Shown: positions 1-11,046 of the stretch, one piece after another
How the letters are laid out: every line of letters starts with the position of its first letter
Numbering within the stretch: the first letter of the stretch is position 1
Assembly (NCBI RefSeq): GCF_023973825.1
Contig: NC_090125.1
Location: forward strand, 3,135,412-3,199,411
DNA from: Plasmodium brasilianum
Taxonomy: Eukaryota > Apicomplexa > Aconoidasida > Haemosporida > Plasmodiidae
Reading direction: 5' to 3'
Length of the DNA stretch: 64,000 bases
The notes under the pieces: generated by a model
The model's input: the letters and a program-made list of their open reading frames with translations, nothing else
What the model was told of the DNA's origin: nothing
The model's database searches: none
Made by a program: the position numbers and the translations under genes

Positions 1-1626
1 ATAGATGAAGTAAACAATGTAAAAACGTGAACACTTGGAAACGTGCATAATTACATGCACAAAATAAGTGCTAATGAAAAAATTAATCAAGAAATCATTA
101 GCGGAAATGTAAATTATATATATATATGCATATTTCTGTATTTTTGATTATATTTACAAAAAGGAGAGAAAAACAAGTTTCCACTTTCTTCGAATATCAC
201 TAAATTTAAAAACGCACAGCAAACTTTGTATTTTATAATATTCAGTTAATATTGTAAAAAGGGCCTTTCTTTTTAATTGCGTATAATAATACTCTTTAAC
301 AACTTTTAACAATTTAGTATATTCTGCTTTATCTTCTTCTACTTTCTTTTTTTTCCTGAAACATTATTTAGGATGCTCTTTATAAATGTACATATAGAAT
401 TTTCTTTTTATGTTTTTGTTTTTTTTGTTTTTCGCTTTTTGCTCTTTGCTTTTTGCTTTTTTTTTTTTTTTTTGATCTCTTTAAATTTATTGCTATACTA
501 TAATTTATTACAGAATATTATTAAAGTGGATTTTTTTGCTCAGGAATATCTTATTAGCAGAATTATCATCTTGCAAATTTTGTAGCTTAACTTTATCAAT
601 GAACTTTTGCATGTTTAGTGTTCATATACATTTACATAAAAATAAATATAATACTGATGTTAATTGTGTTAACTGCTGGAATGTTGATTTGCTTTTTTTT
701 AGAAGATTCTGAAAAAGACCTTGCATAACAGGTACATATTATTCTTTAATTTATGATATATTGATGCTTGTACTGAATGTAAACAGTGATCGTATATATA
801 TTTTTTTTTTTTTCTAAATAGAAGGAAATATATATACTGTATTAGCATCTTTACTAATTTTACAGTCATGTGTAACGTTTATTGCTGTTTTAAAAAAACT
901 ACTTAAAACTTAAAAAAAAGAATAAAATAAAAAATAATAAAATAAAATAAATTAAGCATTAATAAAGTAAACATTTTCTTAATACATTGAAAACATTAAT
1001 AGGATTTGAAGTATTTAATATATTTTAAAGATGTATCAATAGAACTTTTGCATTTATTTATTTATATTATAATTTTAAAATAAAAAAATATACTTTGATA
1101 ATAAAAAGATAAGGTATACCACAATACACGTAATTTACCTAAGCAAAATAAACAAAAATCTTATTTTAACGAAGATAATTAAAAAAAAAATTTTTTTGTT
1201 TTATAGATCTCCTATAAAACAGATGAGTAAATGAAGCTTAACATTTAAGTACATATATATATGAGTATATATAAGTAAAAAAGATTCCAAAATAAAAAAA
1301 AATATAACTTCATAATTATTAGACAAATATATAAATTTTAAATTAAAAGTACTTCATTTCGAGAAAACTATAAATACATAAAGTTTCCAGAATTTTAGTC
1401 ACGTAATACATTATGCATATGTGTGTGTATATTTAAAAATATATTAATAATTAAACTTAAAATACTTCTTTAACCTTTTACTTTCCAATGAATTGCAACT
1501 TCATTAAAGGTGTACATTCTTCCAATTTTTTTCTGTTTTTTTTTTTTTTTTTTTTCCCCCGATCTTTAAGATGGTCATTTAATAATTAATTAATTTTATA
1601 TATGAATTTCCCTTCATTAACTTGCA
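1..1626. other. Intergenic, no gene seen
   Basis: AT-rich DNA with many A and T runs and stop codons in all frames. It lies 3' of the minus-strand HSP90 gene, so the right end (about 1500-1626, with an 18-T run near 1537) is probably its 3' UTR. A 70-codon open frame at 373-585 is almost all Phe/Leu from T-runs and is not credible as a gene. Confidence 0.7.
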
Positions 1627-4600
1627 CTATAATACTGTCTTATCTGTACTGCTAAGCATTTTATCATTAAAAACATTTCGATCTACTTCATATATTTTGG
1701 AGTCCAATTTATTCATATTATTTTCATTTAAACTATTTTCGTTTATGTTATATCCACTTAAATTATTTCCGCTTACCCCACTTAAACTACTCTCGCTTAC
1801 CCCACTTGAACTACTTTCGCTTATCCCATTTGAACTACTTTCGCTTATCCCATTTGAACTACTCTCGCTTATCCCATTTGAACTACTCTCGCTTATCCCA
1901 TTTGAACTACTTTCGCTTATCCCATTTGAACTACTTTCGCTTATCCCATTTGAACTACTTTCGCTTATCCCATTTGAACTACTCTCGCTTATCCCATTTG
2001 AACTACTTTCGCTTAAACCACCTGTGTTGCCACCACTTAATCCACTTGAATCACTTCCTTGTAAAGTGTTTTCGTTTATTCCTTTTTCACCTTCGACACT
2101 TTGACTAACGTTGGTCAGAGTTAAATCATTCCCCTGATCCGTAGAATTAAACGTACTGCTTTCTGCAGGTTTGTCGGAGGATGTATTTGAAGGAGTATTG
2201 TCTAGATCACCTTGAACATTCATTAAATAAGTCTGTGCATTTTTTTCCATCATTCCTATAACCCTTTTTGCAAAAAGTCCTGTGTCATCTATGGTATAAC
2301 CTCCTTGCATCGACGCAATATCAAAAATTTGTTCAGCAATTTCAGAATTTTGTGAATTCATTTTATCTATTTGTATTAAATGATTTAATTGTTTAATAAT
2401 ATAATGGTTTGGGTTAATTTCTAACACTGGTTGATTTGCTGTTTGACCACCGAACATTTCATTTTCTGAAATTCCCTGAGCAGTTGCTTGCTGTTTCATA
2501 TATTTTTGCATAGAAGGGGATATTCCCATTTCTCCTTGAACTAATAAAGCAGGGGAATTAATTAATCGATCTGAAATTCGAACTTCGTGTACCTTGTGTG
2601 AAAATTTATTATGTAACCATCTACATAGAATTTCATATTTCATTTTTAATTTATCTAAACTATCCGTTTTGTTTTGATCACCTTCTTTTTTTAATTTTAG
2701 GTCCGCTTTGTTTACATCTAAAACATCATAACCTTTATATTTATTAACTGTTAAGGAAGATAAACAGAATTCATCTATTGGTTCTAAGGAAAATAAAACA
2801 TCATAATTTAATGTTTTAAGTTTTTCTAGCGATGGAGAGTTTTGAACTGTTTTTTTATTTTCCCCTGAAATGTAGTATATACATTTTTGATCCTCTTTCA
2901 TGTTTTCTATATACGTATCAAGATCTATTTTTTTGTCTCCACTATTAATTGAATAAAAGTCTACTAAAGCCGCAATTTCTTCTTGATTTTCTTTATCTTC
3001 TACTACACCTATTTTTAAATATTTTCCAAATGTGTTAATAAATTTATTCCATTTTTCTCCTCCAGTTTCTTTTAAGCCTTTCATCATACTAATACTCTTA
3101 AGAACAATTCTTTTATTAATAATTTGTAGCATTTTTGATTTTTGTAAAATTTCTCTTCCTACATTTAAAGGCAAATTTTCACTATCTACTATACCTCTTA
3201 AAAAGGTTAACCATCGGGGTATGGCTTCTGAAAACTTGTCATTAATGAAAACTCTTTTTACATATAATCGAATTCCTCTTGATTCTTCATCAAACATATT
3301 TTTACTCAATTCCCACGGAAGAGAGCCAGGTATATATAAAATAGAGTTAAATGAAATTTGACCTTCTACATTAAAATGAACATATGCTAATGGATCATCA
3401 TATGCTTTAAATGTATTTTTATAAAAGCTATAATAATCATTTTCAGTCAGCTGTTTTTCATCTTGTTTCCATATAGGTAACTGAACATTTATTTTTTCCC
3501 ATTCATGATATCTTTTTGTAATAGTTTTCATTTTCATTTTATCTCCATCTTTTAAAGAAACAGAATCATCTGGAACTCTTTCATAATCAATTTTTTCTGA
3601 CCATATTTCAATTGGGAATTTAATAAACTCGGAATATTTTTTTATCAATTCTTTTAGTTTATAATCTTCTAAATATTCATCACATTCTTCTTTTAAATGT
3701 AAAACAATTTTGGTTCCACTAGTTTTTATATCTTCATATTCTTGTTCGTATTTTTTTATTTCGTTTACCATAAAACTACCATTCAAATCAGAAAACCATC
3801 TAAATATCTGATTTTCTTTTTTTGTAAAAACTTCCACTTTATTTGAAACAAGAAAAGACGAATAAAAACCAACTCCAAATTGTCCAATTAAGTTACTATC
3901 TGCTTTTCCTTCTTCAATTTGTTTTAAAAATTTCGCAGTTCCTGATTGAGCTATTGTTCCTAAATTGTTAATCAATTCATTTTTGTCCATACCTATCCCA
4001 TTGTCCGTAATTGTTAATGTTTTTTTTTCCTTATCAGGTTTTATTTTTATTATTAATTTTTTTATCTCATTCGTTTCTTCATTCTCTTCTTTTTTTTCTA
4101 TTTCTCCATCTCCCTTCCCTTCTTCAGAAGTGCTTTTTTCTTCAATATCGGTTTTAACTCCAGACGAATCCGCTACAGTTTGTGCTTCTTTCATAAATTT
4201 GTCATTTTCCAATATTATTCTCTTCTTATCACATGCGTCTGATGCATTTGATATTAACTCTCTTAAAAACACATCTTTGTCTGTATATAAAGAATTAACA
4301 ATGATATCCATTACTTTATTAACCTCTGCTTTGAAGTTATACTTTTCTATTGGAGAACTGTCTGCAGACATGTCCTCCCTAATTGTTTTTACATCATCAT
4401 TAAAATTTTTTACAGCATTTCCATTAAATTCCTTTTTTTTAAAAAATCTTTTATTTATCTTATTATCTATATTATATCTATTGGGAGTTCTGTAGTTTAA
4501 TATGTAATTCAATTTATCTGTATTCCTACCTAAATTATAAGTTTCTATTTTATCACTTGATTTTAAAAACACAACAAATACAAAACATAATATTAGTTTT

Positions 4601-4629
4601 ATTTTATTGGCAGTATAAGCATTTTGCAT
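1627..4629 (-). CDS. HSP90: Organellar (probably apicoplast) HSP90 chaperone
   Basis: HSP90-family ATP-dependent chaperone, 1000 aa, single exon, ATG at 4629. GHKL ATPase motifs are intact: ELISNASDA with Glu124 and Asn128, DNGIG at 209-213, GQFGVG at 249-254. The middle-domain catalytic-loop Arg is in LPLNVGREI (Arg492). The C-terminal dimerisation region ends near residue 805. Residues 10-22 are a hydrophobic signal peptide, followed by about 65 residues rich in Asn and Lys, which is the layout of a bipartite apicoplast leader. The C-terminus lacks both the cytosolic MEEVD tail and a KDEL-type ER signal. Oddities are an acidic insertion of about 45 residues (145-190) inside the N-terminal domain and a Ser-rich tail with tandem octapeptides (871-958). 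Divergently placed to CWC24. Synteny with the dephospho-CoA kinase region matches, from memory, the apicoplast HSP90 locus; mitochondrial TRAP1 is the main alternative. Confidence 0.93.
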   Translation of the reverse strand: MQNAYTANKIKLILCFVFVVFLKSSDKIETYNLGRNTDKLNYILNYRTPNRYNIDNKINKRFFKKKEFNGNAVKNFNDDVKTIREDMSADSSPIEKYNFKAEVNKVMDIIVNSLYTDKDVFLRELISNASDACDKKRIILENDKFMKEAQTVADSSGVKTDIEEKSTSEEGKGDGEIEKKEENEETNEIKKLIIKIKPDKEKKTLTITDNGIGMDKNELINNLGTIAQSGTAKFLKQIEEGKADSNLIGQFGVGFYSSFLVSNKVEVFTKKENQIFRWFSDLNGSFMVNEIKKYEQEYEDIKTSGTKIVLHLKEECDEYLEDYKLKELIKKYSEFIKFPIEIWSEKIDYERVPDDSVSLKDGDKMKMKTITKRYHEWEKINVQLPIWKQDEKQLTENDYYSFYKNTFKAYDDPLAYVHFNVEGQISFNSILYIPGSLPWELSKNMFDEESRGIRLYVKRVFINDKFSEAIPRWLTFLRGIVDSENLPLNVGREILQKSKMLQIINKRIVLKSISMMKGLKETGGEKWNKFINTFGKYLKIGVVEDKENQEEIAALVDFYSINSGDKKIDLDTYIENMKEDQKCIYYISGENKKTVQNSPSLEKLKTLNYDVLFSLEPIDEFCLSSLTVNKYKGYDVLDVNKADLKLKKEGDQNKTDSLDKLKMKYEILCRWLHNKFSHKVHEVRISDRLINSPALLVQGEMGISPSMQKYMKQQATAQGISENEMFGGQTANQPVLEINPNHYIIKQLNHLIQIDKMNSQNSEIAEQIFDIASMQGGYTIDDTGLFAKRVIGMMEKNAQTYLMNVQGDLDNTPSNTSSDKPAESSTFNSTDQGNDLTLTNVSQSVEGEKGINENTLQGSDSSGLSGGNTGGLSESSSNGISESSSNGISESSSNGISESSSNGISESSSNGISESSSNGISESSSNGISESSSNGISESSSSGVSESSLSGVSGNNLSGYNINENSLNENNMNKLDSKIYEVDRNVFNDKMLSSTDKTVL
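1756..2019 (-). repeat. 24-bp coding minisatellite in HSP90 C-terminus
   Basis: About eight tandem 24-bp units encode the octapeptide GISESSSN (residues about 871-942), followed by degenerate units with GVSESSLS and similar up to residue 958. The third-position differences between units (for example ctttcgctt against ctctcgctt on the plus strand) show that copies have diverged slightly. Copy number in such coding minisatellites usually varies between isolates; that is inference here. Confidence 0.95.
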
Positions 4630-6071
4630 TTTTTATAGTTACACGTATATTTTTTTTGGTTTTTTTTTGTTTCCTTCTTTATTTATTTTTTTTTTTTTTT
4701 TTTTGCCGTTAGCTTATTTTTGCTTTTCCACAAAAATGTGTTATAAGAACACGGATGCTTGTTTTTCTTAAAAGCCTAAAAGGAAATATACATATAAATT
4801 TATGGATAGGTTATATATATATTTATATAAATATATGTATATGCAAATATACACAAGCCAAACGATTAGCATCACGTAAACGAATATTAATTATATTAAT
4901 TTCGCACATGCTACTTAAACTCTATAATGGTAATCTCACAAGATTAATTATCAAAAATAAGCAAATGTAAAGCTAATGATATATATATATTTTTAATTAC
5001 TTTTAACTTTAATTATTATTTATAAATTTTTTTTTTGAATACGTTTTTTTTTTTCTCTTAATTTGTTTATAAGCCAACATTTTATGAATTTTTTTTTTTT
5101 CTATTTCAAGTTAATATTTTTTATTCTTTTCACATATGCCTTAAAATCCATTTGATTGATTGCCTTTTTTTTTTTTTTTTCCTTATTATTATAACAAAAA
5201 AACAAGTATTCATTTTTTGATATTTTCACAATTGTGCTTTAATTTTGTGATAAGCTATATTTTTGTTATAAGTAAACACAGGACATCCATTTGCAAACTT
5301 CATATATTATCGATAAAATATTATGTAAATTTTTAGGTATAAAAAATATTTTTACGAGGAACTTAAGTAGTGGCACAGAAAAAAAAAAAATAATAAAATA
5401 AATATATAAAATAAAGTAAAATGAAATAAAAGAAAAACCTAAAATATTATGAAAGAGAATAAAATTTAAGATAAAAAATACAAAATTAGCGTTAAGTAAA
5501 TATTTGTATACCTTACGTACGAATAAAATGACAACAGAAAAAACAAAAAATTGCAACAAAAATTTTTAACTAAAAATTATATATAATTAATAGTTTTAAA
5601 AAAAATGTATTACCAATTTGACTAAGTGACAAACAGATGAATGGCAAATAATTGAACAACTTAAAGTAAAATAATGAAGTATACCTATTTTAAGAAAAAT
5701 TTTCTCTTTTTAAAAAACAAAAAAAAAGAAAAAACTTTTCAGTGAAGTCTCATTTCGCTCGTAAGACATTTTAGTAATAGACGAAAAATAACTAAATACA
5801 TTTTGGGTACAACCATGAGTAGTGAAAGGAATGAAAATAAAAAAAATTTAATAAAGTAGAACAAAATTAAATAATTAGTAAAAAATATTTAAAAAAAAAA
5901 ATAAATAATAATAAAATAATCAGTAATCATCTGTATATATGAATTAAGCGGTGTAAATAAGTAAAAAGATGTTTTGGTTTAACAGTTTTGAGATTAAATT
6001 GTTTTACACAATTCACTGAGCATGTATACATTTATATAGATAGATATATCTTTTATAAAGGCAAGAAAAAA
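4630..6071. promoter_or_regulatory. Divergent intergenic region, HSP90 / CWC24
   Basis: About 1.4 kb between two divergently transcribed genes, so it should hold both promoters. It has several T runs on the left half (4640-5200) and A runs on the right half (5385-5920), mirroring the two transcription directions. No RNA gene or discrete operator is recognisable. An open frame at 5266-5559 on the minus strand is T-run derived Phe/Ile and is not supported. Confidence 0.55.
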
Positions 6072-7271
6072 ATGTTTAAGAAGAGGACTATAAATAAATT
6101 AAAAAATAGAAAGAAAACAGGAGATATAAAGGACGAAGAAAAAAATAATGAAGAAAGAAAAAATGATAAGGAAGAGAGCCCTGATGCTAACACTGTGGAT
6201 TATAGTGATAGAAGAGACGTAATTAATAAGATATTGAATACAAAGGAAAAAGAAAACAGTGACGATGATGACGATGTTGTATGCAAATATTTGTTTAAAA
6301 AAAAAATGAAGAATATGAATGAACAAAATAGTTCACATTTAACAAAAAAACAACATAAGATAATGGTGCAGTCAAAAAGTGTAAATATTAGTGAAACAAA
6401 TGCAATTACACAGGATAAGATATATAAAGGAGATTTTAGTAATTCCAAAAATTATGGTTTTTATGAAATAGATCAAGATTCTAAGCATGATCATAGAGCT
6501 ATAATGGAAAGAAACATTAAAATAGGAGAAGAAATATTAAAGGGTAATTTAAAAGATAATATTTATAGGGGAAAAGATGCACATGAAAAAGCATTGACAA
6601 TAAATAAAGATAGTTTAGCAAAAAATAAATATACAGGACTATATGGCCCTGTAAGAAATAGCGGAGCAAATGTGAGGGTTACTTTAAGAATTGATTATGA
6701 ACCTTGTATATGTAAAGATTACAAAGAAACAGGATATTGTGGTTTTGGAGATACATGTATTTATTTACATGACAGAAGTGACTATAAAAGTGGTTGGAAA
6801 ATTGAACAAGAATATCAAGAAAAAAGAAAACGAGATGATGCACTGAAAAAAAAAAAGTTAGAAAAGTGGAACGAAAAAATGTTAAAAAAGTTGGATGATA
6901 AATTAAACAACTCTTTGGATAATGATAATAAACAAGAATTTAATAACGAAAATGGAAGTGATAATAATACGGAAAAATCATCTAATTCATCTGCTGTGTC
7001 TTCTTGCTCAGAAAATGAAAATTCAACGGACAACAGTTCAAGTGATAATGAAAATAACCTCCCTTTTGCTTGTGTAAAATGTAAAAAAAAATGGAAACTT
7101 GAAATGAATCCCAGTGTTACAGAATGCTTCCATTATTTTTGTGAAAAGTGTTTTATGGAAATGTTTAAAAAAAATAAAAAATGTTTTAAATGTGGATTAC
7201 AACTAAATGGCATTATGAATTCAGCCCAAAATATTATTGATATTTTAAACAAAAAAAAACCTTCCAAATAA
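6072..7271 (+). CDS. CWC24: Pre-mRNA splicing factor CWC24 / RNF113 type
   Basis: 399 aa, single exon. CWC24/RNF113 proteins bind the active spliceosome near the 5' splice site before the first catalytic step and act in the nucleus. A CCCH zinc finger (C214-x8-C223-x5-C229-x3-H233) sits in the diagnostic context ICKDYKETGYCGFGDTC followed by HDRSDYK. A C-terminal C3HC4 RING has C334, C337, C352, H354, C357, C360, C371 and C374. Between them is a Lys/Asn/Ser-rich linker (residues 255-330) longer than in fungal or human homologues. The N-terminus is basic with acidic patches. The open frame continues upstream to 5988 but only through a TTG codon; the ATG at 6072 gives MFKKR, the usual start of the family. 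Flanked by divergent HSP90 and co-oriented dephospho-CoA kinase. Confidence 0.93.
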   Translation: MFKKRTINKLKNRKKTGDIKDEEKNNEERKNDKEESPDANTVDYSDRRDVINKILNTKEKENSDDDDDVVCKYLFKKKMKNMNEQNSSHLTKKQHKIMVQSKSVNISETNAITQDKIYKGDFSNSKNYGFYEIDQDSKHDHRAIMERNIKIGEEILKGNLKDNIYRGKDAHEKALTINKDSLAKNKYTGLYGPVRNSGANVRVTLRIDYEPCICKDYKETGYCGFGDTCIYLHDRSDYKSGWKIEQEYQEKRKRDDALKKKKLEKWNEKMLKKLDDKLNNSLDNDNKQEFNNENGSDNNTEKSSNSSAVSSCSENENSTDNSSSDNENNLPFACVKCKKKWKLEMNPSVTECFHYFCEKCFMEMFKKNKKCFKCGLQLNGIMNSAQNIIDILNKKKPSK

Positions 7272-8952
7272 TCACACTATTTTTAACTTTTTTTTTTTTT
7301 TTTTTCATATACATTATAAACTATATTTTAGTACTTTTTTTTGTCGTTTCTTCGTCATACTTTAATTATCTATTCGAAAGTTGTGTATCCACGTACATAT
7401 ATTTATATATATATGTGTATACATATATAATACAATCCGATCGGATTTGCTTTTGCGCTAAATACTTATAATAAGTTAGCGCTTATTTTGCACACATAAT
7501 ATGTGCTTCCATCTTATATTTCGTTTTCTTTCAGTTTATTGTTTCATTTAATTTTTTTAATATTTATTCAGTTTTTATTTTTATATAATTTATATTTACA
7601 ATTATTTTATTTTATTTTACTTTTTTTTTTTTTTTTTTCTTTATACGGATTTTTATTATTTTTCATTTTCATGTATTCGAATAATTACTAAAAACATGTT
7701 CTGCTTAAATTTTATATTATTTACAATTGCACTGTTAAAAATGTTATATATTATGATAGCATAGCTCTTTCGTTTTTCGAATATTATTTGATTAATATTA
7801 TATGTTTAACTCACATATTTTATTTTTTTTAGTTAAAACAAATAAACATTTGCTTTTTTTTATTTTTATATTTAGCAAAACTTATGCGTAATAAGATAGA
7901 GTGTCATGGTATTGTATATAAACCTCATTAATTCTAATGCAAAACAAAAATACATTTACAGTAATGCAATATAATGGAGGCAAGCATGTATATATACACA
8001 TGTATAATACTTATAATTGTGTAGTACATATTTTTCAACATAAATGTATACATTATGAATAAACGTCGTTTTTGTACAATATTTTGCATACACATAAATG
8101 TGTATATCGTTTTTTTTTCATTTTTTATTAAATATATATAATTAAATAGCTAAAAAATTGTACATATAAAATCCACAATTATATGATTATTTTCATCTTT
8201 TTCGAACATTATATTTTTTATTAAATTTAAAAAAAATAAATTTAGAACATGTATAAATGTATTAGTGCAATTTGAAAAAAAACAAAAAAACAAAAGGCTA
8301 TTTGTTATAATTGCATACATTCAAGTTGCATGATTTTTGGTAAAATATGAAATTTTTATATTTTTGTTAAAAAACTTATTGTGTTATATTTTGTTTTGTG
8401 TTTAGCAGTACTTATATATAATAGTCATACAACAAATATGTTATTAAGCTATTATGAGTTTTTCTTTATTTTAAATGTGCTATATTTGTATGGAGGCATT
8501 ATCGTTAAGTATTTAACAGATATTCGCTTTTTTTTATATGTTTTTTGCAACATATATTGTATTATACAAATTACTTTTTTTTGTATTCTGATCCTATAAA
8601 AATATTATATGTAAGCTTCCAGATTAGACGTACGTACATTATTACTGTAATTTTATTACGTGCACTTTAAATGGTATATATAAATATATATATATTACAC
8701 AAGTTATATCAAATGCTACAAGAATAATTAATAATTTAACGGTTAATCTTCTGGATGCATAATAGAATATGCCCCCATATTTTGCAAACGAATTATAAAA
8801 TAAGAGAAAGAAAAACAAAGAAAACTGCAAACACAAGTAGAAACAGAGGAAACAAAGGTAAAATAGTAAAAAGGGGAAAATAATAATATATTAAAATATA
8901 ACTATATTGTAAAATAAAAATAAAAATATGACTTTAAAGGAAGAGCTTAATT
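7272..8952. other. Intergenic, CWC24 to dephospho-CoA kinase
   Basis: Low-complexity AT DNA of about 1.7 kb between two plus-strand genes. A T18 run follows the CWC24 stop. The one standout is a GC-containing palindrome and hairpin at 7434-7482, listed separately. Open frames at 7503-7691 and 8381-8599 are Phe/Leu/Ile/Tyr-rich without any family signature and are not called. Confidence 0.6.
7434..7482. other. Palindrome plus hairpin, possible 3'-end or ncRNA element
   Basis: A perfect 14-bp palindrome AATCCGATCGGATT lies at 7434-7447. Eight bases later the arms GCGCTAA (7455-7461) and TTAGCGC (7476-7482) form a 7-bp stem around a 14-nt loop. This is much more GC than the surrounding DNA. It lies about 165 bp after the CWC24 stop, so it could be a structured 3' UTR element, a small RNA or a DNA-binding site. 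Function unknown. Confidence 0.4.
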
Positions 8953-10160
8953 ATGTTTTTAGCATTTTTTTTGGACAAATGTATTTTAAGCATCCTGGCT
9001 TTAAGTTCAATTCCTATTGGATTCATAAACAGAAAAAATAAATTTAAGAAAATAGAAAATCATAAATATGCAATATGCAGCACAATAGTTATGAACAGTT
9101 TTTTAATTTATGTAAATAAGTTTTTTGGTTTATTAGGAATATTTAACTTTTTTTTAGGGAATTATTTATGTTTGATTGGAATAACAGGAGGTATAGCAGT
9201 TGGTAAATCAACATTTTGTAATTTTTTAAAAAAAAAGGATGTTGTTGTTATTAATGCAGACGATATAACAAACCAGATATATAAAAAGGGATCAATCTGT
9301 TATAACAAAATTTTAAAACATTTTGGAGAAGATATTTTGAACAGTGATAAAACTATTAATAGAACTTTATTAAGAAAGATTGTCTTTAATAATGAAGAAA
9401 ATGTTAAATATATAAATAAAATAACACACACTTATATTATATTACAGATAATTAAAGAATGTTTAAAATATAAATTTTTGCATTTTAAATATAATGTAGC
9501 TATAGAGGCGCCATTATTAATTGAAACGAAATTATATTTATTAACTAGTCCAGTTATACTGTTAAAATCATCTGTTAAAAATCAAATAAAACGTATATTA
9601 TCGAGAGATAAAAATTGCACATACGACACAGCCATGAGTATAATTAAGTAAACAGATAAAAATGCATTATTCCTTTTTGAATACTGTTTTTTTTATATGT
9701 ATTTTATGTATATTTCGAGTATTTTTTATTTTATTTTTTTGTAGATGAATGTATATTATTTCTTTTTTTTTTATTAACACAGTTTTTTGCATTTTTTAAT
9801 GCATATAATTTGTTTTTAAATTGAATGGAAACAATTTTATTTTTTTAAATATGGTACGATTATTTGATTATGTGTAGTTGTGTAACATTTTATCCTAGTT
9901 TATCTATTTACATTTGTTTTTTTTAAGTTTCCCAACAAAAACGTGGATATACGCGTTTCGTTGTGCATATACATATATATGTATGTATGGAGATGATATC
10001 TGCCTGTTATTTTCTTCCTTTTTTTTTCAGAAATCAGCTACCCACAGATGAAAAAATACGATACGCAGACATTATAATAAACAACGACGGAGATTTATTA
10101 GACCTGCAGATGAAATGTGATGTGGTTTTTAACAAATATCTGAAGAGTTTTTTCTTTTAA
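8953..10160 (+). CDS. DPCK: Dephospho-CoA kinase, two exons
   Basis: Final step of CoA synthesis: ATP-dependent phosphorylation of dephospho-CoA. Exon 1 is 8953-9647 and exon 2 is 10031-10160, giving 274 aa. The donor GTAAAC follows ATT-AA, and a T-rich CAG acceptor restores phase to give SIIKNQLPTDEKIRYAD, the expected late DPCK motif. The P-loop is GITGGIAVGKST (residues 76-87). NADDI (101-105) supplies the substrate-binding Asp, and EAPLLIE lies at 185-191. About 70 residues precede the kinase fold, including hydrophobic stretches near 10-22 and 40-75, so membrane attachment or organelle import is possible. An overlapping ATG at 8928 opens another frame (MTLKEELNYVFS) running to 9041; the true N-terminus is therefore uncertain. 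Bacterial enzymes are nearer 200 aa. Confidence 0.9.
9648..10030 (+). other. Intron of dephospho-CoA kinase
   Basis: 383 bp, starting GTAAAC and ending in a T-run followed by CAG. Removal joins a 2-nt codon remainder to exon 2 and restores the DPCK reading frame, which supports both boundaries. It is T-rich throughout with stops in all plus-strand frames. Confidence 0.85.
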
Positions 10161-11046
10161 TTCATACACATGTGTACTTTCGTATTAGTAATAATTAACT
10201 GCTAATTAAAGCAGATAAATATGTCCATTCTAGTTTTTATATATTATTACAAAAAAAAAAAAAAAAAAATATATGTATATGTATGTATATAACTAGAATT
10301 ACGAAGCATATTGATTTTGCTCTTTCGTTCGTTTCACTTATTTTCATCTTTTTTTTAATCCCTATTTATTTTATATTTTTTCTTAGATTTTAATCTTTTA
10401 TTAACTTCGTAGTAACATTTTTTTTTTTTTTTTTTTTTGTGTAATTTTTTTTAAAACATTAAGATATAATTGAAAATTTGTTATTACAAAATTTTTTATT
10501 TAAATGGAAAATATCTCAGAAATTGATTTTTCTTTATGATGTTAATTATAACATTTTTATTTTTTTCACAATATGCGTATCTCTGTAAGATTAAAAAAAA
10601 AAAAAAAAATTAGTATTGACTGGTCATTAATATTTTCTTATGCGTAAAATGCTGCAATTTCACTGTAGCATTTTTATTATAAATAATAATGTATATGGGG
10701 AAAAAAAATAAACTATAAAATGGGCTTAAAAAAAAGAAATCAACTTTAAATGAAGAAATGAAAATACAGTAAAAACTGAAAAAAAAAATAAAGGGGTTAC
10801 AGAAGAAAACGGAATAAAAAAAATTAGTAGATGCCTTGTTAAGAAGTTGATTTTTTATATATGTATTCTCAACAAATTTGCGTTTCACATTTTTAAAGTG
10901 GTACACAAAAACATATATATGTGTAAAAATATACGTATGTATGTATTTGTGCGAGTATGTGTGTATGAATGAATATAGCATATATATATGTACAAACGTG
11001 AGTTGTTTTTACTTATATACATTCTCTGATTACACCTTATGTGAAA
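10161..11046. other. Intergenic, DPCK to GCP4
   Basis: About 890 bp between two plus-strand genes. It contains an A19 run near 10250, a T20 run near 10420 and an A16 run near 10595, then (TA)-rich DNA with TGTATG-type repeats around 10930-10975. No gene or RNA is recognisable. Minus-strand open frames here (10610-10981, 10885-11082) are Phe/Tyr-rich and unsupported. Confidence 0.6.

Noticed and set aside
373..585. 70-codon plus-strand frame rich in Phe
   Set aside because: Encoded by T-runs, no homology signal, no coding composition.
1622..2104. Plus-strand frame with Pro/Leu octapeptide repeats
   Set aside because: It is the antisense shadow of the HSP90 minisatellite; a 24-bp unit keeps all frames open.
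5988..6071. Upstream extension of CWC24
   Set aside because: Begins at TTG, not ATG, and the residues look like translated UTR; MFKKR at 6072 matches the family.
8381..8599. 72-codon hydrophobic plus-strand frame
   Set aside because: Composition follows the AT-rich DNA; no family, no flanking gene signals.
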